Source of the DNA: Cylindrotheca closterium
Lineage: Eukaryota; Bacillariophyta; Bacillariophyceae; Bacillariales; Bacillariaceae
Assembly: GCA_933822405.4 (NCBI GenBank)
Contig: CAKOGP040002425.1
Coordinates: 51,373-115,372 of the forward strand
Length of the DNA stretch: 64,000 nt
Direction of reading: 5' to 3'
Shown: piece by piece, positions 51,021 through 60,637 of the stretch
How the letters are laid out: every line of letters begins with the position of its first letter
How positions within the stretch are numbered: position 1 is the stretch's first letter
Position numbers and translations under genes: made by a program
Notes under the pieces: generated by a model
Seen by the model: only the letters and a program-made list of their open reading frames with translations
What the model was told of the DNA's origin: nothing
Database searches by the model: none

Positions 51021-51319
51021 TAAGGCAAATCCAATGAAATAGACCAGAGCATTCTTCGCCTTGTCCTTCGTGCCAATTCGTATCTTTTATATTTTGCACG
51101 ACTGCGCCCCAGTCGATCGTATGAAATACAGAATCGATATCTATCAACCATGAAGTAGATTGGAATACAGCACTAGCGTATAGGTTGTTCTCGTTGTTAA
51201 AAGTAATGTTTTTCTATCTATGATTGATTATTGTACTGTTGTAATTGTGAATGATAACGGATGATGTCTCGTTGACCTGAAGGATAAAAATTGTAGATGT
51301 TCTTCTCGCCTTGCAAGGT
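50621..51319. other. Intergenic with two TACCGGTA sites and a GT microsatellite
   Basis: TACCGGTA at 50816 and 50834, 18 bp apart. (GT)n at 50989-51016. A TCTATTTTGCACGA word recurs at about 50958 and 51090. No gene. Confidence 0.6.
50989..51016. repeat. (GT)n microsatellite
   Basis: Fourteen perfect GT units. Confidence 0.95.
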
Positions 51320-51904
51320 TTAAGCATTTTGAGAGGTTCCTCTCAGAAACTTTTGAACGGCGGGTTCTTCACCTTCCAAGTTGGGTTCATGATCTCCAAT
51401 ATCGCCAGTAACAGTAGCACTATCGGTCGAAAGTGTGATTTGAATGGGAACATCTTCAAATTGATCATATTCTTGCGATGGGCCACTGCGACCCAAAACA
51501 AGAGCCCCGTATCCAAAGATCTCAGATGGGTCTTCCGTGTCAAAGAGAGATTCGTCCAAGACTGTTTCAATCACACACATGTTGTCTTCAGCAGTGCAAG
51601 CCATGGAAGGAATCTTGCCGTGATTGTCGCTGAATTGAATGGCAGCATCTTGCAAATCAGAAGCTTCTTCTGCCACAAAGACAAAGTATCTCATGCCTTG
51701 GACAATGATATCTGAATCGATATCGATAGTGTGAACACAGATGCGTGCAAAGTCTCCCGGTGCAAAGGTGGCATCCGCAATTGGCTCGTGGTTCAAATCA
51801 CACGCGTATGCATCAATGTCGAACATTTCAATCTTGATGTTGGTAGGATCGAAGGAAGCCATGGCGACGGCAGAGAGAGAGAGAAGTGAAAGTAGTCGAA
51901 GCAT
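51320..51904 (-). CDS. Small secreted protein, unknown family
   Basis: A 194-aa protein. The start at 51904 is chosen because residues 1-16 then form a signal peptide (MLRLLSLLSLSAVAMA); the frame extends 91 codons further upstream, but that part is not protein-like. The mature part is acidic with three or four cysteines (YACDLN, ARICVHT, SMACT, NMCVIE), alternating beta-type strands, and ends in a disordered tail with FLRG. It looks like a small extracellular beta-sandwich. I recognise no family; similar short secreted proteins are frequent in diatom genomes. It has its own long upstream spacer (830 bp) and is not linked to its neighbours. Confidence 0.65.
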   Translation of the reverse strand: MLRLLSLLSLSAVAMASFDPTNIKIEMFDIDAYACDLNHEPIADATFAPGDFARICVHTIDIDSDIIVQGMRYFVFVAEEASDLQDAAIQFSDNHGKIPSMACTAEDNMCVIETVLDESLFDTEDPSEIFGYGALVLGRSGPSQEYDQFEDVPIQITLSTDSATVTGDIGDHEPNLEGEEPAVQKFLRGTSQNA

Positions 51905-52734
51905 GATGTTGTTTGTGTTTGATTTGGTATGCTTTGCTTTGGTTTGGTTTGTAGTGGCTGTTGGATATGTGATGGGTTTCACTTCAGAAATTTTTATGAG
52001 AATTCTGTCGTTTTTGGAAAAGTGAGCAACTGAAAAACAACGAGTCTGATCGACATATGTCGCAACACTGATCAACGGAATGTGGTAGACAAAATCAGAA
52101 GGGTACGATTGTGGTTTGGACGCCCCACCATTTGTGTAGACGAAACTACGATTGGGCCCAGCGAACGTCTTCGTCAAGACGTGCTCCCATAAGTAGACTT
52201 TCTTCTTCTAGTAAGCCGGGACTGAATCGTGCCGATCCATCTCGGTCTTGGTTTCAGTTGAGAAGCCGAGCGCGGCCGAAAATACGTTTCCGACGCGGTA
52301 TTTTTGTCGAAGTGACTGGTCGAAACAGTCGAAGCAGTGATTACCGTAACTGGATGCTGATATTATGATGATATGTACGATTATTCTAAAAATACCAGTA
52401 GGCCACTTGTTTATTTATTTAATTTGTGATTGACTAGTCCTAATAGATGCGGTAGATTTTGCTTGCTTCCCATCACATATTGTGTCCGATGATACCGCAC
52501 CGTAGTACTGGAAAGTATCATCCTCGACACCTGCCTCCCCGCCTTCTGCCGTCACGGCTTGGTTTCGTATCTTCCCAGATTGGTCTCGTTGGAATTGGCT
52601 CTTCGTCGCACGTAGCTTCGTCCCTCTTAATGTCGGTGGGTACCTGCTGGTACTACTAGCTAGTGGTGTCGTTCTTCATGCTCCCAAACCATCATCGTAA
52701 AAGGCAGGCTCGTCCAAAAAAATTCGTCGTCTTG
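51905..52734. other. Upstream spacer of the secreted-protein gene
   Basis: Contains the pseudo-extension of the frame above and no other coding evidence. No repeat found. Confidence 0.5.
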
Positions 52735-54069
52735 TCAATATATTTCGTCATCGCTAGAACTAGAACTGGAACTAGAACTAGAACTACCATCATCGTTGTC
52801 GTTGTCATACATGAATCGTTCCAACTGAAACGGCGTCAAGTCGATGCAAGAGGCCTCTCCATCTAGAATGAGTTCCGACATGGCCTTGCCACTAATTGGA
52901 CCTTGTAAGATGCCCCAAACAGAGTGACCGGCTGCCACGTAGATGGATCTTTTGCCGCCGAGAAAAGCTTCGTCATCATCATTATTATTGTCAAGGCAGT
53001 CCAGAATGGGCATTCCATCGGGCGTTTCAGGCCAGTAACAAACTTGTTGGGTGTGTGATGTTAATCCCTCGAGCATACTCGACGTTTGCTGCAAGGCCAA
53101 TTCGAGATCCTGGACGGCCTTGGGGTCAATCACTTCCTGTCCGGGTTCTTCTGGAATGACAGCTTCGTCACCTTCGAACCCATTCACATAGGCATCGCCG
53201 TCCGGTCTGGGATAGACTTCCACACTAGAAAGTTGTTCCGATGTCAGTAATTTGTTGTCTAGGCTATTGGAAGCTTCTTCTTCTTTTTCGTGTGATTTTG
53301 CAGAACAGGGTGCCCGTTCAAAAAAGACAGCTTCGGACAAGGTTTTCGGTGCCTGTACCAATACGGAATGGCACTTGACGCCAGTAATGACAGGCCAGCA
53401 GGAGTCTTGGACGTCTTTGGGGAACCAATCACGTGCGTGTTCGGTCCATGGACCACAGGCAATGACAAACTTGTCGGCGGGAATGATGGAACCGTCTTCT
53501 AGTTGAATATTATGAGGAGATGACGCTTCAGAGGCATCGGCATCGGCATCAGCATCAGAATCAGCAGTAGTAGATAAAACCTTGACTACCTTTCCAATTT
53601 TGAGAACGGACCCTTGACTCTCAGAATACTTCCATAGTTCTTGACACAGTTTCTTAGGATGCACTTGAGCAATAGTTTGTTTGTCTCCCATGGAAGAACT
53701 TCCAAAAACTCCGTCATGATCTACCCATTCCAAAGTTTTGCTCTTGCGATTCTTGGTCGGTTTCTTGGTTTGCTGAGAGGCATCCACGGCGACTGCTTGA
53801 CAGGTCAATCGACGATAGTCTATATTGGAGGCTCCCAATTCATTGGCCAAGGTCTGATGCAGTTCGAACCCTGCTCGTTGCAGTTCTTGCAAGTCTGTGC
53901 CATCCCTCCAATCCTTGGCCAAGAAGCCACCGGCCTTGCCACTGGCACAGGGAGCAATTCCCACAGGATCAATCAAGGTTACAGGGACTTGGCGTTTGCT
54001 CAAAAAATAGGCAATGGAGTTGCCGACAATTCCACCTCCAGCGATGACAATCTTGGGAATTGGGACCAT
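52735..54069 (-). CDS. FAD-dependent oxidoreductase, DAO family
   Basis: A 444-aa single-exon protein. Residues 5-35 are a Rossmann dinucleotide fold: KIVIAGGGIVGNSIAYFLSK with the G-x-G-x-x-G pattern and a following Asp (VTLID) that would bind the FAD ribose. Next is the DAO-family ASGKAGGFL motif (about 43-51). Residues 200-215 (VIACGPWTEHA) are the second conserved strand. The C-terminal part has YWPETPDGMPILD and the G-H-S-V-W-G-I-L-Q-G-P motif that closes the FAD site. Family members oxidise amino acids such as glycine, sarcosine or D-amino acids; substrate is not predictable. The layout resembles the TDA3-type fungal/plant proteins. The last 15 residues are a serine run. No organelle signal is clear. 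Confidence 0.85.
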   Translation of the reverse strand: MVPIPKIVIAGGGIVGNSIAYFLSKRQVPVTLIDPVGIAPCASGKAGGFLAKDWRDGTDLQELQRAGFELHQTLANELGASNIDYRRLTCQAVAVDASQQTKKPTKNRKSKTLEWVDHDGVFGSSSMGDKQTIAQVHPKKLCQELWKYSESQGSVLKIGKVVKVLSTTADSDADADADASEASSPHNIQLEDGSIIPADKFVIACGPWTEHARDWFPKDVQDSCWPVITGVKCHSVLVQAPKTLSEAVFFERAPCSAKSHEKEEEASNSLDNKLLTSEQLSSVEVYPRPDGDAYVNGFEGDEAVIPEEPGQEVIDPKAVQDLELALQQTSSMLEGLTSHTQQVCYWPETPDGMPILDCLDNNNDDDEAFLGGKRSIYVAAGHSVWGILQGPISGKAMSELILDGEASCIDLTPFQLERFMYDNDNDDGSSSSSSSSSSSDDEIY

Positions 54070-54731
54070 TCAACCTTTTTATATTATATGATATACTATT
54101 GAAGATTATGCGGTATTGATTGGCTTTGATGGCAATAATAATAATAATAATGTATTTTTTTTAAAAACGCTGCGATTGTGATTTTTATTGGAATGATTGA
54201 TTCGGGATCTTTTTCACGCGACGTGCGCGAAGCAGATGTACTTCAGTAGCCCCATAAGAAAAGTGTAACTTGAAATTGGATTGAATGATCTCAATCAACT
54301 TATTCTCTATCGTTAAGATCACGAAAAATGTGGACTCAAGTGCGGGAAGAGCTATGCTTTTGAGACCAAAAAAAGGCACTTCCAAGTAGCGGGGCGTGAT
54401 CCACCAGCAGAATTATCGATCGATGCGATCGACTGATTGATTCATGATTGATTGGTGGCTGGTGATTCATGAGAAGCAAGGCACGTATGAATTGATGTAA
54501 ATAATATCCATTTGATACAACTATGCGAGCCATCGGAAGAATATTTTTTACTCTGGTGTCGGACAGGAGGAAAACACACCCCCCAACGAATACCACCTAA
54601 AATTGGACTGGTGTCAAGCAGGTGCACTACGTGCTGGCTGACGAGGAGGACGATCACACAAAAAATGAAATCATCCAATTTTATCCCTTTTTCAATGCTG
54701 CATACCAATTGAAAAGTCTTAATTGACATTG
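54070..54731. other. Intergenic, no gene seen
   Basis: (AAT)n run at about 54134-54152. Contains a GATCGATCGA / GATTGATTGA stretch near 54418-54455. No coding frame supported. Confidence 0.5.
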
Positions 54732-55226
54732 CTAGCTTGATGTGGTGCTGCTGTCTATGTAGTCGTCGATCGCAGCAAGATTTTCAGTCCAAGCCTTCTT
54801 AATTCCACTCACAATGTAACATTGAAGGAGACTTGGAAGAAAAAGGAGCTCGAGCCCTGCATCATAATGGATGATCGTCCCGTTCGCTTCTGTTTTGTCC
54901 AAGATAAGACGTTCGACCCAGCAGGATGCCACTGGTTTGTCTGTCTGATAGACGGACAATGCCCACAGCTTGTTCTCTTGAAACCCAATGATCTCTTCGT
55001 CGACCTGGAGACCACCTACGACGATGCGCCGAGTTGATCCAAACCCTTCTGAAGAAGATGTAGTTTGACAAGAGGATACACCTTTGTACCACTTGACCCA
55101 GCCGGGATTATCAATCAAGACCTTCCATACTTGTTCAGGCGAAGATCGGAGCTCCACCGTGACAGAAACTTGAACTGGTGCCCTGTCAGGAAAGTAGATT
55201 GTCGATTTCTCCACCTTTGTAGGCAT
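54732..55226 (-). CDS. SRPBCC (polyketide cyclase/dehydrase-type) protein
   Basis: A 164-aa protein that is entirely one START-like fold. Order: first strand (VQVSVTVELRSS), helix PEQVWKVLIDNPGWVKWYKG (the classic P-E-x-V-W start of the family), strands STRRIVVGGLQVDEEIIGF, KLWALSVYQTDK, SCWVERLIL, TIIHYDAGLELL, and the long C-terminal helix (IKKAWTENLAAIDDYID). Length is typical. It is not close in sequence to the SRPBCC pair at 9.4-12.1 kb, so it is a separate subfamily. Ligand unknown; no signal peptide. Its promoter region (55227-55683) is shared with the divergent gene at 55684. Confidence 0.82.
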   Translation of the reverse strand: MPTKVEKSTIYFPDRAPVQVSVTVELRSSPEQVWKVLIDNPGWVKWYKGVSSCQTTSSSEGFGSTRRIVVGGLQVDEEIIGFQENKLWALSVYQTDKPVASCWVERLILDKTEANGTIIHYDAGLELLFLPSLLQCYIVSGIKKAWTENLAAIDDYIDSSTTSS

Positions 55227-55683
55227 GTTGATTCAGTGTCGGTACGTAGGTGTCTAGTAGTCTCGAATGACTGTATGATGTGGTATCTGGGAAATGATAG
55301 TGTTTTTGGCTGATGCTGATGCGGATATGTATTAATTTTACGATGATGTGATGGATACCGGTATCGATCATGCGTGATGTCTTCGAAATTTCTTTTATGT
55401 TCTCATTTTACAAAATCGAGTCACGTTGGACCAATCCTTCCTTCGTACGTCTCATCGTTTCCGACCAATAATTGAAATTTGTAGCCTGCAAGCCAATGCG
55501 TTCGGAGAAAGAGAGAAAAGAGAAAAAGCAATGCAAAATTGACAAATTTCAAAAATCGGAAGAAACTTCAATCGTCATCGCGCACAGCAGTAGGAGAGAC
55601 TAAAACTTCAGATTGTTAAGCTGCTCGGCCATTAGAGTGCTTTCACTCTCCTTTCTTCACAGCATATTCAATCTCATTCAACA
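55227..55683. promoter_or_regulatory. Divergent intergenic region (likely bidirectional promoter)
   Basis: 457 bp between the starts of two divergent genes. Has one TACCGGTA at 55356 followed by TCGATCATG. The right end is pyrimidine-rich (CTCTCCTTTCTTCAC), close to the ATG at 55684. No factor binding site is proven. Confidence 0.4.
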
Positions 55684-56292
55684 ATGTCAACGAGAACGAT
55701 ACGGAGGCAAAATTCCAGGCATTCTCAGTCTTCTTCGTCTAATCATAGCGGAAGCAGCAGCAGCAACAGTTTTCACGATAAACTGAGATGTTTCACCTTG
55801 TGTTTGTTCTGTTTGGCAGTATTCAACTTTACAATGCTTCATCTCGTACAAAGTGCATTGATTGGTTTTTATGGGGAAGACTCGTTCTTGTCATTTTCCC
55901 AGGATTTGATTGCCAATTGGGATCCTACCACCTATTCTGACGACAGGAGTATTTTACCAGACAAAATTATCACAGTCATTGGCAAGGAATCTTCCGGAAC
56001 AACCTTTGTAGCCAAGACCATAGCTCAGGCCTTGAAGATTCCCGGTCGTCAAAAATACAGAGATGGATACTTTCATCATGAGCGCCGAGCCTACGATGAC
56101 CAACCAATCCAAGTTCAGCACGTGTCCTTGCCACAGGGTCAGTGGTGCTTGCAGAATCACAGCCATCATATTGTGGATGTCATTTTGCCGCCCCATTGTG
56201 TCACGAGCAAGAATGGTGGATATCCTTCGGACTCCTTTCCTGGAATCAAACAGCAATGTGAGGCACTCCTCAACAGTACCACTATGACGGGG

Positions 56293-56331
<39 letters not shown>

Positions 56332-58095
56332 AATAATGGTAATACTAATGGAGCAATGCAATTGTACGAAGGAATGATGGAAATGCATGGACCATGGTTC
56401 ATGAAGACTCGCTGGAAGAACCAATTTTACTACAAGGCTGTTCGATACCCGGGACGAATCTTTGCACAGAGTGAAAAAGTGAGGAGTCACAACGTTACCA
56501 TTATTCGGAGGAAACCAGGTCGAGGAGAGAAAATGTCAAGGGAAGAAATTATGGAACGACGGGAGGAACGACGTCGACAGTACCATGAACAGCTTTTGGG
56601 CACTGCCTTTGACAATGCCGATTCAGCCCCTGCAGAGAGGGATTACGACGAAGACCCCCCTCCAATTGTCATTCAACGTGGAACAGATATTGGCTCACGT
56701 GTAAGCGGTGCCGAACGGTTGCATGGTAAGGCAAGTCGAGATCCCTACGACAAGCGACGATTAGGCGAAGTGCCAGAAGAAGAAGAAGAAGAAGAACAAA
56801 CTAAATCAGAGAGACCGGAAAAGACCAAATTTTACTTTGAAGGAGGGCAAGTCAAGCAAGAAGGAGCGGATGGGGCATCACGGAATGAGCAGCAAAGGAA
56901 TCACCCACCTCGACACCGTGGCTTTCAACACGACATGTCCAATTTGACCGAAGAACAAAAGAAAGAATTGCAACGACGATTAAGAATTACAAATGGTGGT
57001 GGTGGTGGCGGCGACCATGACGTACCCAGTGGAGATTGGGGTGAACCCTCCAATGGCAAGCAAAACGACGGCCACGAAGAAACACAAAATGAGAAAATCC
57101 GACGTCAAAATCGAGAACGAAAGCGAGAAATGATGCGACGAGAACGAGAGGAACGGATTCGTCATATGGATAAAGGCAATGCTGCAAATGACGATGAACT
57201 GATGCTTCATGGGCGACGGCCGACACGCTTGTCCAAACAACAAAAGATTGACGATTGGTTGAGACGAGTCAAAAAGTATCCCTTGGAGCAGCTTCAAAAC
57301 AACAATTTGCTCATGTATCCTGGTCGATTCATGTTGAATATCACGTCGCAAAAAATTTGGTACGATGCCCATGGTACCGAGCAAGTCATTGTCATTGTGG
57401 TCCGAGATCCCGAAATGTCGTTTAAATCGAGACTAAAGTCGCATTGTCACATTGTCGAGCTAGCCCAGGAAGAAGAAGCCATTGCCAATGCGATCTTGAA
57501 TGATGCCATTCAAACCTTCTTTTTAAATGACAAGAGTGGCTTTCAAAATGGATTTGGTGGAAGATGGTATGGCAAGACTGTGGAAGAAATCAAACAGGAG
57601 GCCTTTTTGTGGGATCCCACTCCGATCATTGAGAATCGCACTAGCGACAGTGGCGGCCACGATCCTTTCCATTCGTCCCGAATTCCATCCAGCAACAATG
57701 TGGTGTTGGTATCCTACGAAGCCATGATGAAATACGAACAAGAATACGTATCGGAACTCTACAAGGTAATGGGGATTGAATCCCAATACAAGCCAGTCTT
57801 TAAGGATGGAAATGCCAAGTATCGAACCGATGAGAATGACCAATCTGGTGGATCCATTGGAAGGAGACGAAGAAAAATGCAACAATCGAATTCGACCGAA
57901 GACGACGTTGGGTTTCGATTTCGATGGTTGCTACGCCAACCCGAGCGATACCAAGGGATATTGCTGGCTGTGGCGTGTTGTTCCGTATTTGTGGGGAGCT
58001 TTACCTTGTGGGTTCTGATCTTTTGGCTTTTCTTTCGTCGGGCTGCGAATAAGAAACGGAATAGGGAAGCCAAACAAGAAAACCACCGACGATAG
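55684..58095 (+). CDS. Sulfotransferase-like membrane protein with large charged insertion
   Basis: An 803-aa single-exon protein. Residues 1-30 are Ser/Arg-rich; 35-58 are a membrane anchor (CFTLCLFCLAVFNFTMLHLV). At about 97-112 is a P-loop-like 5'-phosphosulfate motif, I-T-V-I-G-K-E-S-S-G-T-T-F-V. The 3'-phosphate motif comes very late, at about 567-582: V-I-V-V-R-D-P-E-M-S-F-K-S-R. Both motifs are the PAPS-binding signatures of sulfotransferases. Between them lie a poly-Asn tract (56293-56336) and about 250 residues of Arg/Glu-rich low complexity. After that come short blocks (YPGRFMLNIT, VVLVSYEAMMKY) like the end of the fold. A second hydrophobic span closes the protein (about 762-784). 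Possibly a Golgi enzyme acting on polysaccharide or protein; activity is not proven. Confidence 0.7.
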
Positions 58096-58681
58096 TGTAT
58101 ACACAATTCAGGGAGTCGCAACAAAAGAGAAAGAACTGGCAGATGGTGGGGGCGAAAATGACAACCAATATTTTCGTATGGATAGTATCTCAACAATATA
58201 TATAAGTGATTGATTCTCACTCATTTCCGCATCCTAAAGCACCAATAATATGCCACGACTGGTAATATGTTTTATATATATATTGTACGATCAAATGAGC
58301 ATATCTCAGCCAGTCGTTCATTTTTGGATTGCTGGCACGGAGCCACAAACGATGATTGCCAATCGGATGGAATGCATTCAAGGAATCATTCTATTATAAA
58401 CTGTAGCAGCCAAAGTATTATTTAAAATAGGACTACCACTGATAATAAGGACTGGGATAGACGTGTAGGACGACCTACAATTTCAAGCTATCGCAAGTAT
58501 ATGTAGGTACTCGTAGATACGCCAATCAATTCATTCCAATAACCGCGTAGGAAAATTCAAGTGATTCTTGCAGTGATCATAAATATATAATATAATAGTA
58601 GTTACTTATTATATATAGTATTTTATTCTTTTCTACTACTGTAGAATATTCTACTAGCATAGGACTATTCTACTAGTGTAT
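58096..58681. other. Convergent intergenic region
   Basis: AT-rich, with a TATTCTACTAG word repeated three times at about 58647-58680. No gene. Confidence 0.6.
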
Positions 58682-60241
58682 CTAGAATATTGTAATGAGG
58701 ACAAATGCCGAATACAAGAGTGCAATCGGATAGGCAATGAGGTATCGTTGTTCCCTTAGACCACATCCAATCTCCAAGAGTCGCGTCGAAGCGGTTGTGG
58801 ACCACAAGACCGTAATCAATCCCAAGAATTGTCCCAATTTTTGCAGGGATGCCAAATTGATAATGACAATCTTGACCAATGCCAAAATATTGACGGGAAT
58901 CAATGCGTATCCCAATACGGAAGAAACGACCCAAAAGGAAACTGCATCCTTGGGGGCTGTCAAATTGACAATGAGGGTCATGGCCACACAGCCAAACAAG
59001 CCAAATCCATAAATGTATCCAAATTGCAATTTGCCAGTAAGGACCATTTCACCACCCAGCGCCAAACAGTAACAAATGGGTCCAATCAAATCGGCATCTT
59101 GGACCACGGCATCGACCATTTCGTTGGTGGTAGAATGTTGTAGACTAGCCGTCCGTTTGAACGGCCAACAGACCGTCTTGGTCTTGAGCAGAATGTGATC
59201 AAAATGAATTCCCAATTCTTCGAGCAAGGGAGCTTCATTTTCAAAATCATCTTCGGCATCGGTAATCATGGTATTGTCGTTGTTGTTAGTACTTGCGGCA
59301 GCAGTAGAATTAGTATTGTTGAAAAAGGCAGTGGGTTGAAACATGCTGGCTTGAGGGACTGCTGCTGCTGCTGCTGCTTGCATTGGAGCTGCAATACTAC
59401 CGGCATTGTCCATAGTACCTTGCATGGTTTGTGGTTGCTGCTGCCATTGATTAAAGGCCGGAGCAGCCGCAATCGGATTTATTGGATCCATGGTAGCACC
59501 ACCCGAATACCAATCATTGGAATTACTAATGCCAGCAGTAGCAGCTTGTGGTTGAGTCGCTTGCCATTGATTGACTTGAGGCTGGTGTTGATGTTGTTGT
59601 TGTTGTTGCTGCTGCTGATTCATATTAGTAGTACTAACAGCAGGGGCAGGCGACGCCCAAGAATCCCATTGATTGTCTCCTGCTTCAGGTGTACTACTTC
59701 TACCCGTAGTAGAAGCTACCAACCCTGGTGACGGCGTCCTAGTAGTAGTTGTAGCAGACGAAGAAGAATAGTTATAGAAACCACTTCCTCCCATTCCCGT
59801 ATTATTATTGGCAGTCCCAGTAGCAGAAGCATTCATACCACCAGAGGGCTGCAAGGTTTGAGCCGAAGGTGCAGGAAGTCGATTGGGTCGTCTTCGAGCT
59901 GGCTTTTTCGTATTCATTGCCTTATTGTTGGTGGAAGCGGACGATGCTGCTGCTGTTGTTGCTGCTGTTGTTGCTGCTGTTGTTGCTGCTGCTGCGCTAG
60001 GGACACTACTAGAAGTACTGCTGCCAGAGACAACTGCCTTGTTTGGTGGCGGTGGAGGAGCTCTTCGAGCCGTAGTGGCAGTTCTCTTGGCCAGTCTTGC
60101 GGCATTCGTTGTCTTTGTTGTTGTTGCACTAGCAATTGGCTTGTTTGCAGCTCTTGGCTGAGTCAGTCGAGTCGATTGCTTCGGTGGAGAAACCAAAGGA
60201 CTGTTGAAGAAGTCATTGTTGCTTTGTTCAAAGGACGACAT
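58682..60241 (-). CDS. YIP1/YIPF-family membrane protein with long low-complexity head
   Basis: A 519-aa protein from the ATG at 60241 (MSSFEQSNNDFF); the frame runs on upstream but without protein-like sequence. The last 190 residues are the Yip1 domain: D-E-A-P-L-L-E-E-L-G-I-H-F-D-H-I, then K-T, then a cluster of five spans (GPICYCLALGGEMVLTGKLQ, FGYIYGFGLFGCVAM, FWVVSSVLGYALIPVNILAL, LGQFLGLITVLWSTT, RYLIAYPIALLYSAFVLIT). This is the conserved YIPF5/Yip1 order; these proteins work with Rab GTPases in ER-Golgi vesicle traffic. The first 330 residues are unusual: Ala/Thr/Asn/Gln-rich with a (Gln)n tract at 59600-59620 and Ala/Thr runs at 59945-59995. Family members normally have only about 100 residues here. 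Confidence 0.88.
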   Translation of the reverse strand: MSSFEQSNNDFFNSPLVSPPKQSTRLTQPRAANKPIASATTTKTTNAARLAKRTATTARRAPPPPPNKAVVSGSSTSSSVPSAAAATTAATTAATTAAASSASTNNKAMNTKKPARRRPNRLPAPSAQTLQPSGGMNASATGTANNNTGMGGSGFYNYSSSSATTTTRTPSPGLVASTTGRSSTPEAGDNQWDSWASPAPAVSTTNMNQQQQQQQQHQHQPQVNQWQATQPQAATAGISNSNDWYSGGATMDPINPIAAAPAFNQWQQQPQTMQGTMDNAGSIAAPMQAAAAAAVPQASMFQPTAFFNNTNSTAAASTNNNDNTMITDAEDDFENEAPLLEELGIHFDHILLKTKTVCWPFKRTASLQHSTTNEMVDAVVQDADLIGPICYCLALGGEMVLTGKLQFGYIYGFGLFGCVAMTLIVNLTAPKDAVSFWVVSSVLGYALIPVNILALVKIVIINLASLQKLGQFLGLITVLWSTTASTRLLEIGCGLREQRYLIAYPIALLYSAFVLITIF

Positions 60242-60637
60242 TGCTGCAATGGATGTACCGGTGTTGCAAATGGCAAATGGCAAATGGCAACCAAGAGAAC
60301 AAGGGTGCAATTGGGAATATAATTTAAAGCAATGCGTCGTGACAGAAGACACACGGGCGAGTGAGTGACTGGAATCCTTTCGTAGACCTTGTACCACCAT
60401 TCGCGTACACGTACACGTACACGTACTGAGTATTCAAAACCATCGTTTTAGTGGTCGAAGGAATCCAATTCAATGCATACATTCATGCATGCAACGCTAC
60501 TTCTGTACCTATATACTTGTCTACTCTGCAAAACAAGAAGTGAGCGCTAGAACTGCCATACTGGATCACTGGAATCTTCAATGTAATACAAATCCATTAT
60601 AATACACTGATGTTGTTGGTTCACTAGCATGTGTCAT
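60242..60637. other. Spacer upstream of the YIP1 gene
   Basis: (TACACG)n-like run at about 60404-60426 (GTACACGTACACGTACACGT), about 165 bp upstream of the start. A similar run precedes the gene at 13601. No gene. Confidence 0.55.

Noticed and set aside
56166..56402. 78-aa minus-strand frame with a long Leu/Val run
   Set aside because: Complement of the poly-Asn (AAC)n tract in the sulfotransferase-like gene.
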